Numbered from the stretch's first letter, positions 50,062 to 63,744 are shown. The stretch is DNA of 64,000 nucleotides from Owenia fusiformis (GCA_903813345.2 CAIIXF020000009.1:18005759-18069758), one strand, 5' to 3'. Program-made: numbers and translations. The notes: a model not told the origin generated them from the sequence alone.

Positions 50062-50131
50062 GTTTAGCGTCAAAATAATACTTAGTTTCCTTATCTGGTC
50101 TATACTTGGTGTTTAATTGTTTGAACAACAC
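50062..50131 (-). other. Candidate 70-nt exon upstream of the previous one
   Basis: Acceptor accttttag|GTGTTG and donor GCTAAAC|GTAAGT bound 70 nt with one open frame, VLFKQLNTKYRPDKETKYYF then DAK, exiting in phase 1 as the next candidate requires. The composition looks protein-like, but I recognise no family. Because the two other frames have stops, the phase agreement is informative, though not proof. Confidence 0.4.
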
Positions 50132-50442
50132 CTAAAAGGTACTTTGCCACCATTCATGACTCAAAAGGCGTATCTCTTTCATTTTACTTGCTTATTAATT
50201 GAACAGTTATCATCAAACCTAAACCAATATACTACAGTATATAATATATATCCTACGCTAACATTGTATTTCACAAGGTATCAATTAATTATTAACTGGC
50301 AAGAATAAAACTGCTGACATTTATGCAATTTCTTGTTTCCTAACTGGGTATTACTCAATTAAAACTGGATGGAACATGGTGGGAATTATTTCTCTTGAGT
50401 TTATTTTTCCACATGCTGCACATGAGATTCCATACACTGTGC

Positions 50443-50646
50443 AGGCCCGTAGCCAGGATTTGCCAAGGGGGGTTCAATTTTCAAAAATTTCCAGGGGGGG
50501 TTCACATTTGACAATTTTGGCCCAAATTAGGCTAAATCACTAGAGAAGTGCTCAAAATGGTCAAAAACTGCATGATTTTGAAAGAATTTTTGGCCAGGGG
50601 GGGGTTCGCCCGAACCCTGCGAACCCCCCCCCTGGCTACGGGCCTG
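50443..50646. mobile_element. Foldback MITE-like element, copy 2
   Basis: Terminal inverted repeats caggcccgtagccagg and cctggctacgggcctg bound 204 bp, with G-rich and C-rich subterminal runs. The 5-bp ctgtg flanks both ends, a possible target duplication. Same family as 15668-15861, in the opposite orientation. Confidence 0.78.
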
Positions 50647-50659
50647 CTGTGCACATCCA

Positions 50660-53600
50660 GTTGGTTCAACACTGGGGAGATCACTGCCATGTTTCATTTG
50701 TTGAAATCATACTTTCTTATACTGTATCTGACAATCCAAAGCACAATGAGGAAACATTTTGAAAAATACAAGTAAATGTTTCTATGAAGTTGTGACACTA
50801 ATAAAGAATTATTCATAAACTAAATCCTATCTATCTATTGAGCTTGTGCAATTAATCTAATTGCTTTTTGTTTCAATGGATTTCATTCCATTACGATCTA
50901 ATATATTTTCAATCTAACATAAACATATATTATTGCAACCCATATATTTAATCCATACTATGTATTATCTCATGTAATAATGTATCATTGGCCAGGCAAT
51001 AATAGAAATTGTGGAAAACATATATTGTAGTATTGACTATAAGGATCTTGGGATCAAAACTTTAGGATTTCTCTGGATATCCTCTGGGAGATCAAAACAA
51101 AATGGTATTTCTTAGGGGCATTGAATTCATTGAGAGAGGTTTATTTTCACATTAGGCCCTATATCCATTGACAAAGGTGGATTAAAGATTGGCATTTGAA
51201 CTTGTTGAAAAGGGGAGAGTTAGAGATCTGCCTTTAAACTCATTGAGAAAGGGAAAGTAAAACGTTAGCCTTTAAACTCGATGAAGCTCCTGTTAAACAC
51301 TAATCTTCACATCTTCATCTCAAGATGCTTCATCTCTACTCTGAAGCAATCTGCATACAAACTATAATAAAACTGATTCAATTATCTTAATTGATGCTGC
51401 TTTCTCTTAAAGTGATATCACAGACCATCTGTCTATTAAACAGTTTCAAACAATGTGAATGATACTACAAAGACAGTGATTTGTCTGTATATAGCTATCA
51501 TAAGAAGTACCCTTTCATACAACACTGAGACTTCTTAATTATTAAATCAATAAGACTAGCAATGGTTGTTATTGTAAACACATTCGGTGTCTTGATATAT
51601 CCAGGTTTGATTCAGCTTGCTTGTGGCAGTAATCATACAACAATTAGAACAGGAATTATGCTACAATTTCTATATCACCTTGTATTTTACATTGCCATCA
51701 AGGTATGCTGTTGTTTTGTAAAGTGTAATTACATGTTGTCATTACCAATAAATTTTGTGTGGATACAAGTGGGTAATGTGTCAATATCAATGGTTATGGT
51801 GTCAATGTATTGTATCAATTCCTGCAAATATGGTCTCCATACCAGTAAATATTCTGTCACTACCAGTAAACAGAGTAAAATGCTTGGTGTCTGCAAAAAA
51901 GAGTTTGTTGCTTTGGTATAATAATCAAACTGAATATTTTCATCTTGAACAACATGTTCAATAATTGATGCTATTGAAAGATCTCTGACTGTAGGTTGAC
52001 ACATATTATCTCTGAGGGGATGGCATTATAGCTGTGCAAGAGTTAATTAAACACTGCAATCCAGAGAGAGAGACAATAAATGACATTCTGCCTGCTAATG
52101 CCTATTAATTTACTACCAGTTCTTTAATTATATTATGCCTTTGACTTTCTCAATCTTTCTTATGCCTCTATGGTTCAGTCATACCCCTCTTGGATTATCT
52201 TATACCCCTCAACCCCTCAAGAGTTCTGTCATACCCCTTTTGGATGATTGTGTACCCTCAAATGGTTCTGATACACCTCTCAGATTATCACAATACTTGA
52301 CTTCTCTATAGGAGACAAAGGCTGTTGAAATGTAGACAATTCCTAGCTGATATTAAATGGCAAATCTCCGATCAGCAGATGATCGCTATTAACTTGTATA
52401 GTGCAATGACACATTGAATAATTGCCATTTGAAAGACTAATCATTTTTATATAGGAACAGTACAAGGTGCAAATAAAATGAAATTGCAATCTTTGGCCAA
52501 TGGTGAATTGATAACGGATCAAGACATTCTTTAAGAAACCACAAAATCTACTAATATTTATGTTCAACTGATTAACTTTTTTCATATCATTTTTTGCATT
52601 TGCAGCAAATCTCTGTCAGCCATAGATTTAATCCCAACCCCTTGGGAAAAGCTGAGAATGAAAGGGGGGAGAAGTACTTGACATTGATACTTTTCATTAA
52701 TAAATGCCTGTCTCTCAGGGTATATAAATTGTAAGAGAGGAGGGGGAATAGGATGAAAATGGGGGGGGGGGTGACAAACACATTTGAGGTAAACATATTT
52801 TCATATGTCTTTGAAGGCTATTGTAAAAGTGAAAACCTAGATAATTCATGAAGTGTATGTGTACGAGGGCATATAATTGAGGTATCAACACTCTAGATTT
52901 TACACATTTTTATTTTCTTTTCAAATGACTGGGTTAACATTTGTAAAGAGAGTCTCTTATCACATTTAGCAATTTTCTCTAAATATCATGCTCTTTCACC
53001 CCAATCTAGCGAGAAGCACATCAGAACTAAGACAAAGAAGGACACATAAGCATATAGACCAGAGCATAGAATCACTAAAGACATGGCTGAATATTCCCAT
53101 TCTGAAGGGAGAATTAATGTAATTGAATTTCTAGTAAGGGGATCTCTGTCAAACAGTGATCATGAAGAGGTCAAAATAGTCTACTCTGAGCTTGAAAGTT
53201 GATAGTATATACCAATGTTCAATACAATATATCTACAACTCCAGGCATATTTAAACCACCACTTCAAAATCTTCCAAACAATTTCAAACCATCCAAAAAT
53301 ATTATGTAGGTTTTCTCATTATTGATTAGTTTTGCAGATTACTCTTTTATAATATTGCAGATGTAATTCAATCTTTTGTGAACCCTTAGTACTTGGTGGT
53401 ACAACTAATTCATGTAGGAATAATACATGGGGTTGACTGGTGCACTAGTATATACTGAGGGTTAGGGATTGATAAATATCAATTAGGAGGATTCAAGGAG
53501 TCAATATTTAAGCAGATGATTGACCATAAAGGAAATGCTCAGAAAATAAACAATATGGATATGATGAAATTAAAAATTGAATCTTTTTCCAAAAAACATA

Positions 53601-56600
53601 TTAACTCAATCATACTGTTATATCACAGAGGATTTCATCTCATATTTTACCCCTTGCCCCTAGATTTACCACCTGTGTACCCCTTCGTATGCTAGTCTAG
53701 AGTGGGCAAATCCTCCAGAAAGAAAAATATGTAATGTATTGCTCATACTATTGGATCATCAATAACTCCACTCTTTGTAATTGATTCTAGTGTTGAAAAT
53801 GTAGTTTAATTGAAGCAAGATACTCACACTATTACTGTAGAATCGATCGTTTGTATATACACATGGCTTCAAATGTCAGCTGATACTAGACCATTCATGT
53901 AGTTCACTGTATCCTAGACATTATACATGTACATTCACATTTCCTGATCTATATACTCCGATTTTGTTTGTTTTCCTAACTGTATATATTTCCATATATC
54001 TCCCTGTTTTTTCACTTTTAAAGCATCTGTTGCGAGTACAAGTGATTTTTAATGATAATTGTTTTCATAGTATCCACAGTTAACTGTATTAGTATAAATA
54101 ATTGTTTAGATCAAATCAATCATTCTTTAAACACTTCCCCTTCCAGATAAGAAATATCTATACATGCAGCTCAGTTGAAATATCCTATATGAAATGCATA
54201 AAGTCACTGACTATTTCCTCAAAGTTCAAATCAAGTCCAATGATATTAAACTCTTTCTTTGTGGTGACTGTGCTACTGTGTATAATAGAGTACAGAAAAA
54301 ATCCTCGTTTAAATATCAGCCTTCTGTGTAGAGCCTTCACCTTATAGAACGGAGATCAGCTTCTTTTAGACAATCTATGTGAGTACTCTAATTACAAAAA
54401 TATCTAAAGATCCTACTGCTATTCATCCGGAGTTAAAGAGTCGGTGCAGAAATGATTGAATCCTGCTTTGTTCAACAATAAAATAAATCACAGCTTAGTC
54501 AGCATGTTACTCTTTAGTCATTAGGTTAAATTCCTGTATTTCGCAGTATAACGTATGGTGTTATTTATATGCAGTTTCGGTGCTTTCACTTCACTATTAA
54601 TCACAATGTAACTATTTTCAGGTATTGGTCGAGATTAATGGCTGCCTGGAAGTGTAACATACACCTGGTTTATCTGTTTGCTCTCTGAGAATCTATCACT
54701 TTGTGTCCAGAATACTGACTCTCTTCCTTCTAGCTTTAATCTGTTTCTAGATCTATTCTTCCTCAGTTTAATCTCAACCCATCAATAGAACTTCCAATTC
54801 TGCTTTCTGAACTGTGTTCAACGCTTCACAAATATCACATCTAATAGCATCTAATTGATCTCTATAAAATATATTATTTGTTACATATTCTCCCCTCTTT
54901 GAATATCAAGTCCCAGTTGCTTCATTAATTGGCTGGGATAATCTAGTCTTCTAGTCCCTCAGAGCTGTTATTTCATTATTCATATACCTTCTAGCGTATC
55001 AAGTATATGTATGCGTATCAAGTGATCTGGCAATGTCTGGTTTAAGTATACTATTAGTTGTTCTAGTTATGCATTTAGGGGTGGCGGATTATTGTGTCTT
55101 GTGTTAACAGCTACTTTAAGCTGCTACTTATATAAACATTCTAAGAACAACCAGGCAGTGTAGGTTTAATAGATTTGTTCCGATTTGCTTCAGTATTTCC
55201 TTAGCATTGTGTACACATATAACAGCAAGTCTTTGCCTATTAACTACAGTGTGATACATATGTTTGTTTATCAACTTACAGTTAACTAGCACAACCTAAT
55301 GTTTGTAGTTTTGGCTGACCTCTGGATCAACCCAGACTTTATCACTTTCCTCCAACACCTTTAATACAATAAGATACAACAAGCATACCATCAACCAAAC
55401 TGAATCAACTCTCAGTTATTAACATGGGTTTTGTCCAAATAATCTTCATGACTTTTGATGATTTCAAATTTGCACCATAAGACTCTTATAGCAGTGAGTA
55501 GGAACATTTAATCCACACTGTTCTTGATGCATCTTAGAGTTACACACCCTTTTACAATATTTTCATTGCATTTTCAGAAGATCATCAATGAACATATATA
55601 GAATTACAAGCAACCATCAAGAATGATCAAGAGATCACATGTTAGAACAAAGAAAGATACCTTAATTTAATGATTTCTCATATTAGTAGAAGATGGAGCA
55701 AAATATGCTAGAATTATATAGACGTTCTAACAAGGGAACATCTTTAGTCTTCTAGATAAACCAATGCACATTAACCAACATATTTTTGGCATTAAGTGTC
55801 AGTAGACTAGACTGAATCATGTAATTTCATCTGTAGCTCTTTGTTTTAGCAGTTTTAGTCATTATGATCACTGTGATCTGGGGTTAACAATCAGACACAC
55901 ATTGAACTGACACATGCGACTCAAGACACACATTTAAATGGACACATGCTACTCAAGACACAATATATGCGACCCAAGGCATGAAATCATCAAGACACTC
56001 ATTTCAATAAACGTGAAGACATTTAAACAAATATAGACAAGACACTCTTGAACCAAGATAATAGTTATTACTAAGATGTCTATTCCCTGACATTTATTTT
56101 ATAATACATTTTGATACGACCCCCTGGAATGTCCAATAGACAAATGGCAATTCTTATAATGATGATAACCAACAAAATCAAGGCGTAATAAATATTGGAT
56201 TTCTTCAAGAGCCGATATTTTGTGGCAACAGAGAGAGAGCTTATGGTATTATGACACTGAGATACGCATCTAGTGATATACTGCTACCAAGTTAATTTAT
56301 ATAATACAGTACTTGCAAATACTGAAAGATACTATTTTGTCACATCAATACCATAATCAACATATTTAGCGCCCACACTCAAATAAGTGCTTACCCGACT
56401 TAAGGTCAAGAAATGTTGAGGAATCACCAAGTTTTATCGAAAAAAAGATTGAATTTCAAAGAATTCAAGTGGGCAATTTTAGAGTATTTATACAACAATG
56501 TGAGAAGAATGGCAGATATTGTCATTAGTGTAAACATATGCTGTTACTTCATCCTGATGTTGCAAATAAGCAATTCTTGGCAGGGAAAATTGCTTTACTT

Positions 56601-57940
56601 TAAATTCCCAGGGATTTTTGACTTCTATCATATACAGTTTATGTGCTTATTAGAATTGTCTGATGGGTGTATTTTTAGATTTCTAACTACCCTATGCGCT
56701 AATTAGAGAGAATACGGTATTTGGATGTTAGAGGATGTATATAGGTATAAATTATCACATTCAGCATGAGTATGTTAAAGAATAGGGTTCAGAAATTAAT
56801 AGTCAAATTGCTGGTAAAAATTAGCGCCTGTTATCATGACTTATACTAAAGCGTTTCTATGTAATGTGACAATATTCTGTAATACCTTGTGATAAATGAA
56901 GCCAAGATAGTGCAATAATTAACATTTTATCACATAAAAATATGCCAATTAGTTCATGAGTAACTTGTATATGATTTCCCCAACAATGTACAATCACCTG
57001 TTTTCATTGATGCATTTCTCCATTTGGAAAAATAGAAGAGCTAAGAAGAGCAGAAAGTGACGCAAATGAATGTTTTGATGAAATCTATACTGTAAACAAC
57101 TTGCTTCAGGATTCATTCCATTGTAACAAGTGAGGTTAACTGAGATCAGTCAAATCAAAACAGGTTTATCAATACCATAATGCAAAGCTACTGATCCCAT
57201 AAATCTTTTAAAATTTGAATTCTTCAAATTGTATTTAAAATAATGGTTGTATATGCTTGAATATACCTTGAGGTCAGGAACTGATCATAATTGAATAGTG
57301 ATGTAGGTGAAGTTTTCTTTGGTGAAGTGAAATCAAATTTTCGAAAATGGTATTCTGAAAATGAATTGAGAAATTGTACATCTGGTATTTATGTAATGGC
57401 TACTCAACAGAAATAGTAAATATAGGGAATAATTAGAAGTAGATTTGCCACTCATTTATAGACAAGGTATACTGAATATTACATCATAATTTCAGAGCCT
57501 TGTTAAAGTTAATAGAATATAGATTTACACATCAGTTAGTGATACTATGATTAATCTGTAACTGTGAATTCAATAAATTTGAATACACATCAACCCATAT
57601 GGTTTTCTAATCTATTCTGCACTCTTACAAAAACATACCATTATTCAAGTTCCCCAATACTACTTATTTATAATGATAACAATTATTGAAAAAATACAAA
57701 TGAAAATATATTGTGTTACTACGAAACTATACATACACATATACTCAAATGCACATTTAAATACAAAAAATCACAAAATGGCTTGTTATTATAAAATATG
57801 CCCCAAACTCTCTTTATCCCTATACTTAAGATTAACAAGCAGATATGTTCAATGTCAAATGATTATCCATAGAGAATAATAGTTGAATGTTTAGTAAGAC
57901 AACTCCACACAATTAGCAGACACTAGCATCTATCTAGCAC
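50660..57940. other. Long gene-poor stretch, probably ZMIZ intron or upstream DNA
   Basis: No supported exon. Degenerate tandem tracts occur at about 51100-51300 ('ctttaaactcattgagaaagg' units), about 51760-51900 ('taccagtaaa') and about 52140-52300 ('gtcatacccctcttggatta' units). A G run lies near 52760 and a GACAC-rich tract at 55890-56050. The 119-codon frame at 51562-51921 overlaps one of these tracts and lacks splice support. Confidence 0.45.
55885..56050 (+). repeat. GACAC-rich degenerate repeat tract
   Basis: About nine GACAC motifs in 165 bp on the plus strand, with partial unit structure ('gacacatgcgactcaagaca' and 'gacacatgctactcaagaca'). It resembles a decayed minisatellite. Confidence 0.6.
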
Positions 57941-57944
57941 TCAC

Positions 57945-57972
57945 CAGAACCAAGATCAATACTGAGCCGAAT
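57945..57972 (-). other. Candidate 28-nt micro-exon
   Basis: Acceptor actattacag|ATTCGG and donor GTTCTG|GTGAGT bound 28 nt. In the frame that would link the ATG at 58311 to the exon at 50131 it reads (V)FGSVLILVL. Such short matches arise by chance, so this is weak. Confidence 0.2.
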
Positions 57973-58297
57973 CTGTAATAGTTCAAATAATTTCCATCAG
58001 ATAATATCTATTCTACTTCATTTCTCCATAATATTCCAATAAAGCATCTGATTTTCTGGCATTTGTGGACAATATAGGATTTGAACAACATGTCTGATTA
58101 CTATATTCCTTGCCGATTGCACTCTCTTCTTCTTTATTTTGGATTTGAAAATATGACTATCATATCATTTTACTCAAAGAAAATCTCAATAATTCTCCAA
58201 TAAAACGAGGTCTAGTTACATTAGTTAACTTAAACATAAACTATCACACAAATATGAAAAACAAACAGAAATCAATTCCAGTGTAAAATATACTCAC

Positions 58298-58311
58298 ACT
58301 TTAGCCGACAT
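58298..58311 (-). other. Candidate first coding exon end (ATG to donor)
   Basis: ATG at 58311 gives MSAK then GT|GTGAGTA (donor GT at 58297-58296), leaving phase 2. It sits about 350 bp downstream, in minus-strand direction, of CRE and CCAAT motifs. No homology is recognisable in so few codons. Confidence 0.22.
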
Positions 58312-58599
58312 ATTTTCTGTTATCTCTTGAGTCGTCCTATTTATAAGTGGATCCTGATTTGTATGTGTTACAATGTCAAATGAATATTATAGACAATTCT
58401 CTATATGTCTTATCCTGTTGTAAGAGGCTTATCAATGAGTGAATATCGATCACTCTCCAACTTGCCAATTTTATATTAACTCATTCATGCTTTTAACTCA
58501 TGTATAGATCTATAGAGGGCAGTCATGTTAAGTTACAATTTTACTCTTCATTCCCAGAGGGGGAGAAACACCAGGGTTCAAAGATGACATACGCTTATA

Positions 58600-58870
58600 A
58601 TGTAAATCTGTATTGAGATGACACGGTCGCTGATTGGTCAAAAGTCGACAAACAAATGACGTCATCAATGGCGGTTTCAAAATTTTCGAAATACGCTTCG
58701 AATAATATTATGTTCATTTCTGGCGTGTTAACCAATATCATAGCTTCTCATTTCACATCAAGATAAAGAAAGGTGTACAGAATATGCCTATATCAATTAT
58801 AACATCCCATCGAAGTGTAGTATTTGATAACTAGCCGATGAAAATTCGAACGAACGAAGGTGGTAAGCAA
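58600..58870. promoter_or_regulatory. Promoter-like region with perfect CRE, NF-Y and YY1 motifs
   Basis: TGACGTCA, a full palindromic CRE, lies at 58657-58664. CCAATCA (NF-Y type, minus strand) is at about 58631-58637, and AATGGCGG (YY1-like, plus strand) is at about 58667. On the plus side a donor, AAGGTG|GTAAGC, follows at about 58866; on the minus side a GTGAGT donor lies at 58297. The layout resembles the bidirectional promoter at 26.7-27.1 kb. It may drive a short-N-terminus ZMIZ isoform or a separate transcript. Confidence 0.4.
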
Positions 58871-58879
58871 GAGAGGTAA

Positions 58880-60055
58880 TTATGTCTGTCATCTTGAAAC
58901 TCTGGGGCTTTCCCTCCTCTTCTTCATTCCCAAGGAGGACTGGAAGCCATTATTGAAACTCGTTCCTCCATTGTCCAGCTTGGACCAATTTGGTAACAAT
59001 ATTACTCATTTCTGTGTAGATTTTATTTAATATTACTCATATTTTGAAGACTAGAACTGCCAATAAAACTTGAATATTGTTTCTGACGAAACGCTTGGTC
59101 AAAAGAGAATTATATAGGGGAGGGAGGGGGAGGTAGAATTGTAAGTCGAGATGCAACATTAACCTTTAGACTTAACCTATCTAATACATAGATATTAATT
59201 TGAGGTAAAACAGATAATCATTTTATCAATTTGTACTTTATTAAACAAACTTCTCCTTTAATTCAAGAGCACACTTACAAATGACTGTAAACAGCCCTGT
59301 AACTAAATGATAACATATTCTAAGAATTGGATTTTAAACAGAGCAGCTAACAGAACAGTTTTAAGCCATATCAATGTAACAGTAAAAAAATGAATTGAAT
59401 ACAAGTTTAGCTGACTTGCTTGGCTAGGGGCTAAAACATTCTTTTTAAACATTTGTTATTTGTACAAATGATTAGTTAGGGATGTCACATGAGATTCCCT
59501 TGCAGGGCTAGAATAGCCAAACAAGAAAGCACAAAGGGCAGCATTTGACAAAATAGCTATTCAAATCTCTATACAGCTGTACTTAACCTGATCTTGCATC
59601 AAGCAACTTTAAAACACTGTCAGTAAGATGAAGAAATGTGTGAATAACATAAGTCAGATTATACACCCCTATTATAACCTCTATTATAACACATATGAGA
59701 AAAGTGACCTTTGTGAGCTTGTACTATGAAACATGTTTTTACATGGATTTTAATATTTAATTTCTATCAAAATTAAGAACTTAGAATTCTGTCTCATGAT
59801 ATCTTGATTTAAAACATTTAAATATCTAATAAAAATTGAATTGAATTGAATATCACAAATCTGCCAATTGAGGGTGTTGGTTGTTAGATGTCAGCAAATG
59901 TAACATGTTTTACAGTTTTTGTCATAATATTATGAGGTGAGTCACACTTAAAAACTCATAAACGTCACCAGTGACTGACACATAACAAAATATCCAATTA
60001 GTCTAGTAGGTGATCTAGGGTTGTCAACCTCTCCATTCACATTTACCTAACTGAC
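58880..60055. other. Gene-poor stretch
   Basis: Nothing supportable on either strand; AT-rich, with a short purine-rich run (gaggggagggaggggga-like) near 59120. Confidence 0.45.
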
Positions 60056-60060
60056 CATAT

Positions 60061-60410
60061 TTCTTGATACTGTAGACTATAGTCCATATAATAGTGTGTT
60101 TCTTGATACTGTGGACTATAGTCCATATAAAGTGTGTTTCTTGATACTGTAGACTATAGTCCATATAATAGTGTGTTTCTTGATACTGTGGACTATAGTC
60201 CATATAATAGTGTGTTTCTTGATACTGTGGACTATAGTCCATATAAAGGTTTGTTGCTTGATACTGTGGACTATAGTCCATATAACAGTGTGTTTCTTGA
60301 TACTGTGGACTTTTGTTCATATAATAGTGTGTTTCTTGATACTGTGGACTTTTGTTCATATAATGGTGTGTTTCTTGATACTGTGGACTATAGTTCATAT
60401 GATAATATGT
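60061..60410 (+). repeat. 39-bp minisatellite with an internal palindrome
   Basis: About nine tandem copies of a 38-39-bp unit, cttgatactgtggactatag followed by tccatataatagtgtgttt. Most copies contain the perfect 12-bp palindrome ggactatagtcc; two adjacent copies carry ggacttttgttc in its place. A unit of 39 bp keeps frames open on both strands, which explains the repetitive 97-124-codon frames here; I do not call a gene. Confidence 0.93.
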
Positions 60411-60419
60411 TGTCTATTT

Positions 60420-61380
60420 GTCTCTAAGAGAAACACCACAAGTGCACTAAATATAAAACTCATCAATTTTAATCTTATAAAAATCCATTTACATGAGTTT
60501 TCCATCAATCTTTATTGAAGATTATATCAACTAACTGTCCCACTATGTTAACATTACCCTCTGCATGGGTTTCACTAACTGCACTCTTAAAACTAGAAAT
60601 AATTCTTTCTTTTAGCCTATACCCACTTAATAATGTAGTTATAATTGTAAGTCTATAACTTAGTTGCTAGAATTCATTTTAAAATTCTAAACCCGATAAA
60701 AAGCCATGCAATCTAAAATTATATATCTCTATCATTTATTGACTCTTAACTGTCCCTATCTCTCAAACGGGATCAGAAAGATTTACAAATTAGGTCATCT
60801 CTAACATCAACAAAACTTTGAATGGCTGAATTTATAATCCTAGGTGCTTGGGATATTTTTTGAAAAAACACAAAAATATTCATGCAGGAATTTAATCCGC
60901 TTACACTGTAGTTGTTGAAGATGACGTTTCAGTTGGCTCGTGAGTAGATTCAATTGACAAGTGATGTATTGAAAGTATTGATTGCAATAACTGGACAAAT
61001 CAAGCAGAACTACTGTTTAGCATCCAGATCCCTTTCTCTACATGCCATGATGTATCCCTGGTCTTTATAACACAGAATAAAAACTATAAATATTCTGTAG
61101 TTCAGCCCTCTTAACATTCACCCAAATTTGAAAAAATTTGGATATAAATGGCTTGAGAAAAGATGAAAAATTACAAAAAATGTGTGAGAAGGAATGGTCT
61201 GGCAATCAAGAGATGTAAGAATTTAGGAGAGATTTTTCAACACCAGTGAGGAATTTCAAGAAATTGTAATAAAAACGGAGATATACTCTCAAAGGGTCTG
61301 TCACAATCTCTGATTGCTTGTATAGAGGGATCAATTGTCTTAATGCTTCTTTCTGCATTCATAAATAATTAACTCATTCT
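60420..61380. other. Gene-poor spacer between two minisatellites
   Basis: No exon, RNA gene or clear repeat seen. Confidence 0.5.
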
Positions 61381-61384
61381 GCTC

Positions 61385-63743
61385 ATCTACATGCAAGATG
61401 ACACACAATATATCTACATGCAAGATGACACACAATATATCTACATGCAAGATGACACACAATATATCTACATGCAAGATGACACACAATATATCTACAT
61501 CCAAGATGACACACAATATATCTACATGCAAGATGACACACAATATATCTACATGCAAGATGACACACAATATATCTACATGCAAGATGACACACAATAT
61601 ATCTACAAGCAAGATGACACACAATATATCTACAAGCAAGATGACACACAATATATCTACAAGCAAGATGACACACAATATATCTACAAGCAAGATGACA
61701 CACAATATATCTACATGCAAGATGACACACAATATATCTACATGCAAGATGACACACAATATATCTACATGCAAGATGACACACAATATATCTACATGCA
61801 AGATGACACACAATATATCTACAAGCAAGATGACACACAATATATCTACAAGCAAGATGACACACAATATATCTACAAGCAAGATGACACACAATATATC
61901 TACATGCAAGATGACACACAATATATCTACATGCAAGATGACACACAATATATCTACATGCAAGATGACACACAATATATCTACATGCAAGATGACACAC
62001 AATATATCTACATGCAAGATGACACACAATATATCTACAAGCAAGATGACACACAATATATCTACATGCAAGATGACACACAATATATCTACATGCAAGA
62101 TGACACACAATATATCTACATGCAAGATGACACACAATATATCTACATGCAAGATGACACACAATATATCTACAAGAAAGATGACACACAATATATCTAC
62201 ATCCAAGATGACACACAATATATCTACAAGCAAGATGACACACAATATATCTACAAGCAAGATGACACACAATATATCTACATGCAAGATGACACACAAT
62301 ATATCTACATGCAAGATGACACACAATATATCTACAAGCAAGATGACACACAATATATCTACAAGCAAGATGACACACAATATATCTACAAGCAAGATGA
62401 CACACAATATATCTACATGCAAGATGACACACAATATATCTACATCCAAGATGACACACAATATATCTACAAGAAAGATGACACACAACATATCTACATC
62501 CAAGATGACACACAATATATCTACAAGCAAGATGACACACAATATATCTACAAGCAAGATGACACACAATATATCTACATGCAAGATGACACACAATATA
62601 TCTACATGCAAGATGACACACAATATATCTACAAGCAAGATGACACACAATATATCTACATGCAAGATGACACACAATATATCTACATGCAAGATGACAC
62701 ACAATATATCTACATGCAAGATGACACACAATATATCTACATGCAAGATGACACACAATATATCTACAAGAAAGATGACACACAATATATCTACATCCAA
62801 GATGACACACAATATATCTACAAGCAAGATGACACACAATATATCTACAAGCAAGATGACACACAATATATCTACATGCAAGATGACACACAATATATCT
62901 ACATGCAAGATGACACACAATATATCTACAAGCAAGATGACACACAATATATCTACAAGCAAGATGACACACAATATATCTACAAGCAAGATGACACACA
63001 ATATATCTACATGCAAGATGACACACAATATATCTACATCCAAGATGACACACAATATATCTACAAGAAAGATGACACACAACATATCTACATCCAAGAT
63101 GACACACAATATATCTACAAGCAAGATGACACACAATATATCTACAAGCAAGATGACACACAATATATCTACATGCAAGATGACACACAATATATCTACA
63201 TGCAAGATGACACACAATATATCTACAAGCAAGATGACACACAATATATCTACATGCAAGATGACACACAATATATCTACATGCAAGATGACACACAATA
63301 TATCTACATGCAAGATGACACACAATATATCTACATGCAAGATGACACACAATATATCTACATGCAAGATGACACACAATATATCTACATCCAAGATGAC
63401 ACACAATATATCTACATGCAAGATGACACACAATATATCTACATGCAAGATGACACACAATATATCTACATGCAAGATGACACACAATATATCTACATGC
63501 AAGATGACACACAATATATCTACATGCAAGATGACACACAATATATCTACATCCAAGATGACACACAATATATCTACAAGCAAGATGACACACAATATAT
63601 CTACATGCAAGATGACACACAATATATCTACAAGCAAGATGACACACAATATATCTACATGCAAGATGACACACAATATATCTACATGCAAGATGACACA
63701 CAATATATCTACATGCAAGATGACACACAATATATCTACAAGC
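61385..63743 (+). repeat. 27-bp minisatellite, about 87 copies, with higher-order duplication
   Basis: The unit is atctacatgcaagatgacac followed by acaatat (27 bp), almost perfectly conserved. Variation is concentrated at one site (tacatg, tacaag, tacatc), plus rarer aagaaag and caacat variants. Rare variants recur at 594-bp spacing (aagaaag near 62173 and 62767; aagaaag with caacatatc near 62471 and 63065), showing a 22-unit block present twice. Since 27 is divisible by three, four of six frames stay open for about 780-800 codons; with no start context, splice sites or composition of a real protein, these are treated as artefacts of the repeat. Confidence 0.97.
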
Positions 63744-63744
63744 A

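Noticed and set aside
51562-51921. 119-codon plus-strand frame
   Set aside because: It overlaps a degenerate repeat tract, has no splice support, and its composition is not protein-like; the antisense strand is also open.
60024-60518. Repetitive open frames of 97-124 codons over the 39-bp minisatellite
   Set aside because: Same reason: the unit length is a multiple of three and frames are open on both strands.
61385-63743. CRISPR-like repeat array
   Set aside because: There are no unique spacers; units are contiguous and near-identical, and the genome is eukaryotic.
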